From NCBI RefSeq assembly GCF_003992115.1, contig NZ_RQUX01000022.1:1-41682 (forward strand): a DNA stretch of 41,682 nucleotides, written 5' to 3'. Numbering within the stretch: position 1 is the first letter of the stretch; every line of letters begins with the position of its first letter. Positions 41,663 through 41,682 of this stretch are shown here, piece by piece. The position numbers and the translations under genes were made by a program. This DNA comes from Veillonella ratti (GTDB taxonomy: Bacteria > Bacillota > Negativicutes > Veillonellales > Veillonellaceae). Under the pieces are notes generated by a model, which was not told where the DNA came from, searched no databases, and was given only the letters and a program-made list of their open reading frames with translations.

Positions 41663-41682
41663 AAATAGGGTAAATATATAGT

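Larger units (their letters stand above)
41363..41682. other. Spacer after the purine cluster
   Basis: 320 bp without a supported gene: a 24-bp tandem repeat (41400-41471), a long imperfect hairpin (41479-41558), a short hairpin ACTTC/GAAGT (about 41614-41628) followed by T residues, and a strong promoter (41634-41662) reading out of the window. Confidence 0.75.

Noticed and set aside
41493-41681. Reading frame across the long hairpin at the window end
   Set aside because: It spans the inverted repeat and the exit promoter, has no ribosome-binding site and looks non-coding.

Overview
The window reads as chromosomal DNA of a diderm Firmicute of the class Negativicutes, most likely Veillonella or a close relative (inference). 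The grounds are a giant YadA-type trimeric autotransporter, which needs an outer membrane, next to genes with Firmicute-style AGGAGG ribosome-binding sites and LemA, HxlR and SEDS proteins; moderate-to-low G+C; and a purine-fermentation gene set, a trait long known in Veillonella. Nothing looks like a phage, plasmid or insertion sequence.

Layout. (1) 147-13010 is one 4287-residue trimeric autotransporter adhesin: signal peptide, several YadA-like heads, four exactly 89-residue insertions, a 5-kb stalk of alternating 876/804-bp repeats with collagen-like segments, a short coiled-coil stalk, a YadA anchor, and a 52-residue tail beyond the barrel. (2) 13011-13660 is non-coding, with a tandem repeat, a strong terminator and a candidate small RNA on the minus strand. 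(3) 13661-17283 holds trmB, a SEDS-family glycosyltransferase, a uracil permease and a tRNA-Arg(CCG). (4) 17565-28012 holds mixed genes: a secreted unknown, a cyclophilin-like lipoprotein followed by an aldo/keto reductase remnant, a metallophosphoesterase, an M48 protease with LemA, two unknowns, a divergent HxlR regulator/nitroreductase pair, a LysE exporter, an M20 amidohydrolase and a YihY membrane protein. (5) 28421-41362 is a nine-gene same-strand purine/urate degradation cluster: YheO/DauR-like regulator, ygeX, ygeY, ygeW, carbamate kinase, ssnA, a short ygfK, a FAD-less xanthine dehydrogenase and a xanthine/urate permease.

How the cluster should work: the permease imports xanthine or urate; the molybdenum enzyme interconverts hypoxanthine, xanthine and urate; YgfK, which resembles the reducing half of dihydropyrimidine dehydrogenase, probably reduces the purine ring; SsnA helps open the rings; YgeW, YgeY and YgeX take the ureido-amino acid product to carbamoyl phosphate, 2,3-diaminopropionate and finally pyruvate plus ammonia; carbamate kinase makes ATP. 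The roles of YgfK, SsnA, YgeW and YgeY are inferred from the families and from recent work on anaerobic urate use. The most interesting feature is that YgfK lacks the whole GltD-like FAD/NAD(P)H domain seen in the E. coli protein and Xdh lacks a FAD domain, so no pyridine-nucleotide module is present. That points to ferredoxin or a separately encoded flavoprotein as electron partner.

A second theme is that many spacers carry their own degenerate short tandem repeat (units of 9, 13, 24, 26, 39 or 43 bp), each different in sequence. A similar 27-bp repeat has entered the coding sequence of the LysE-type exporter.
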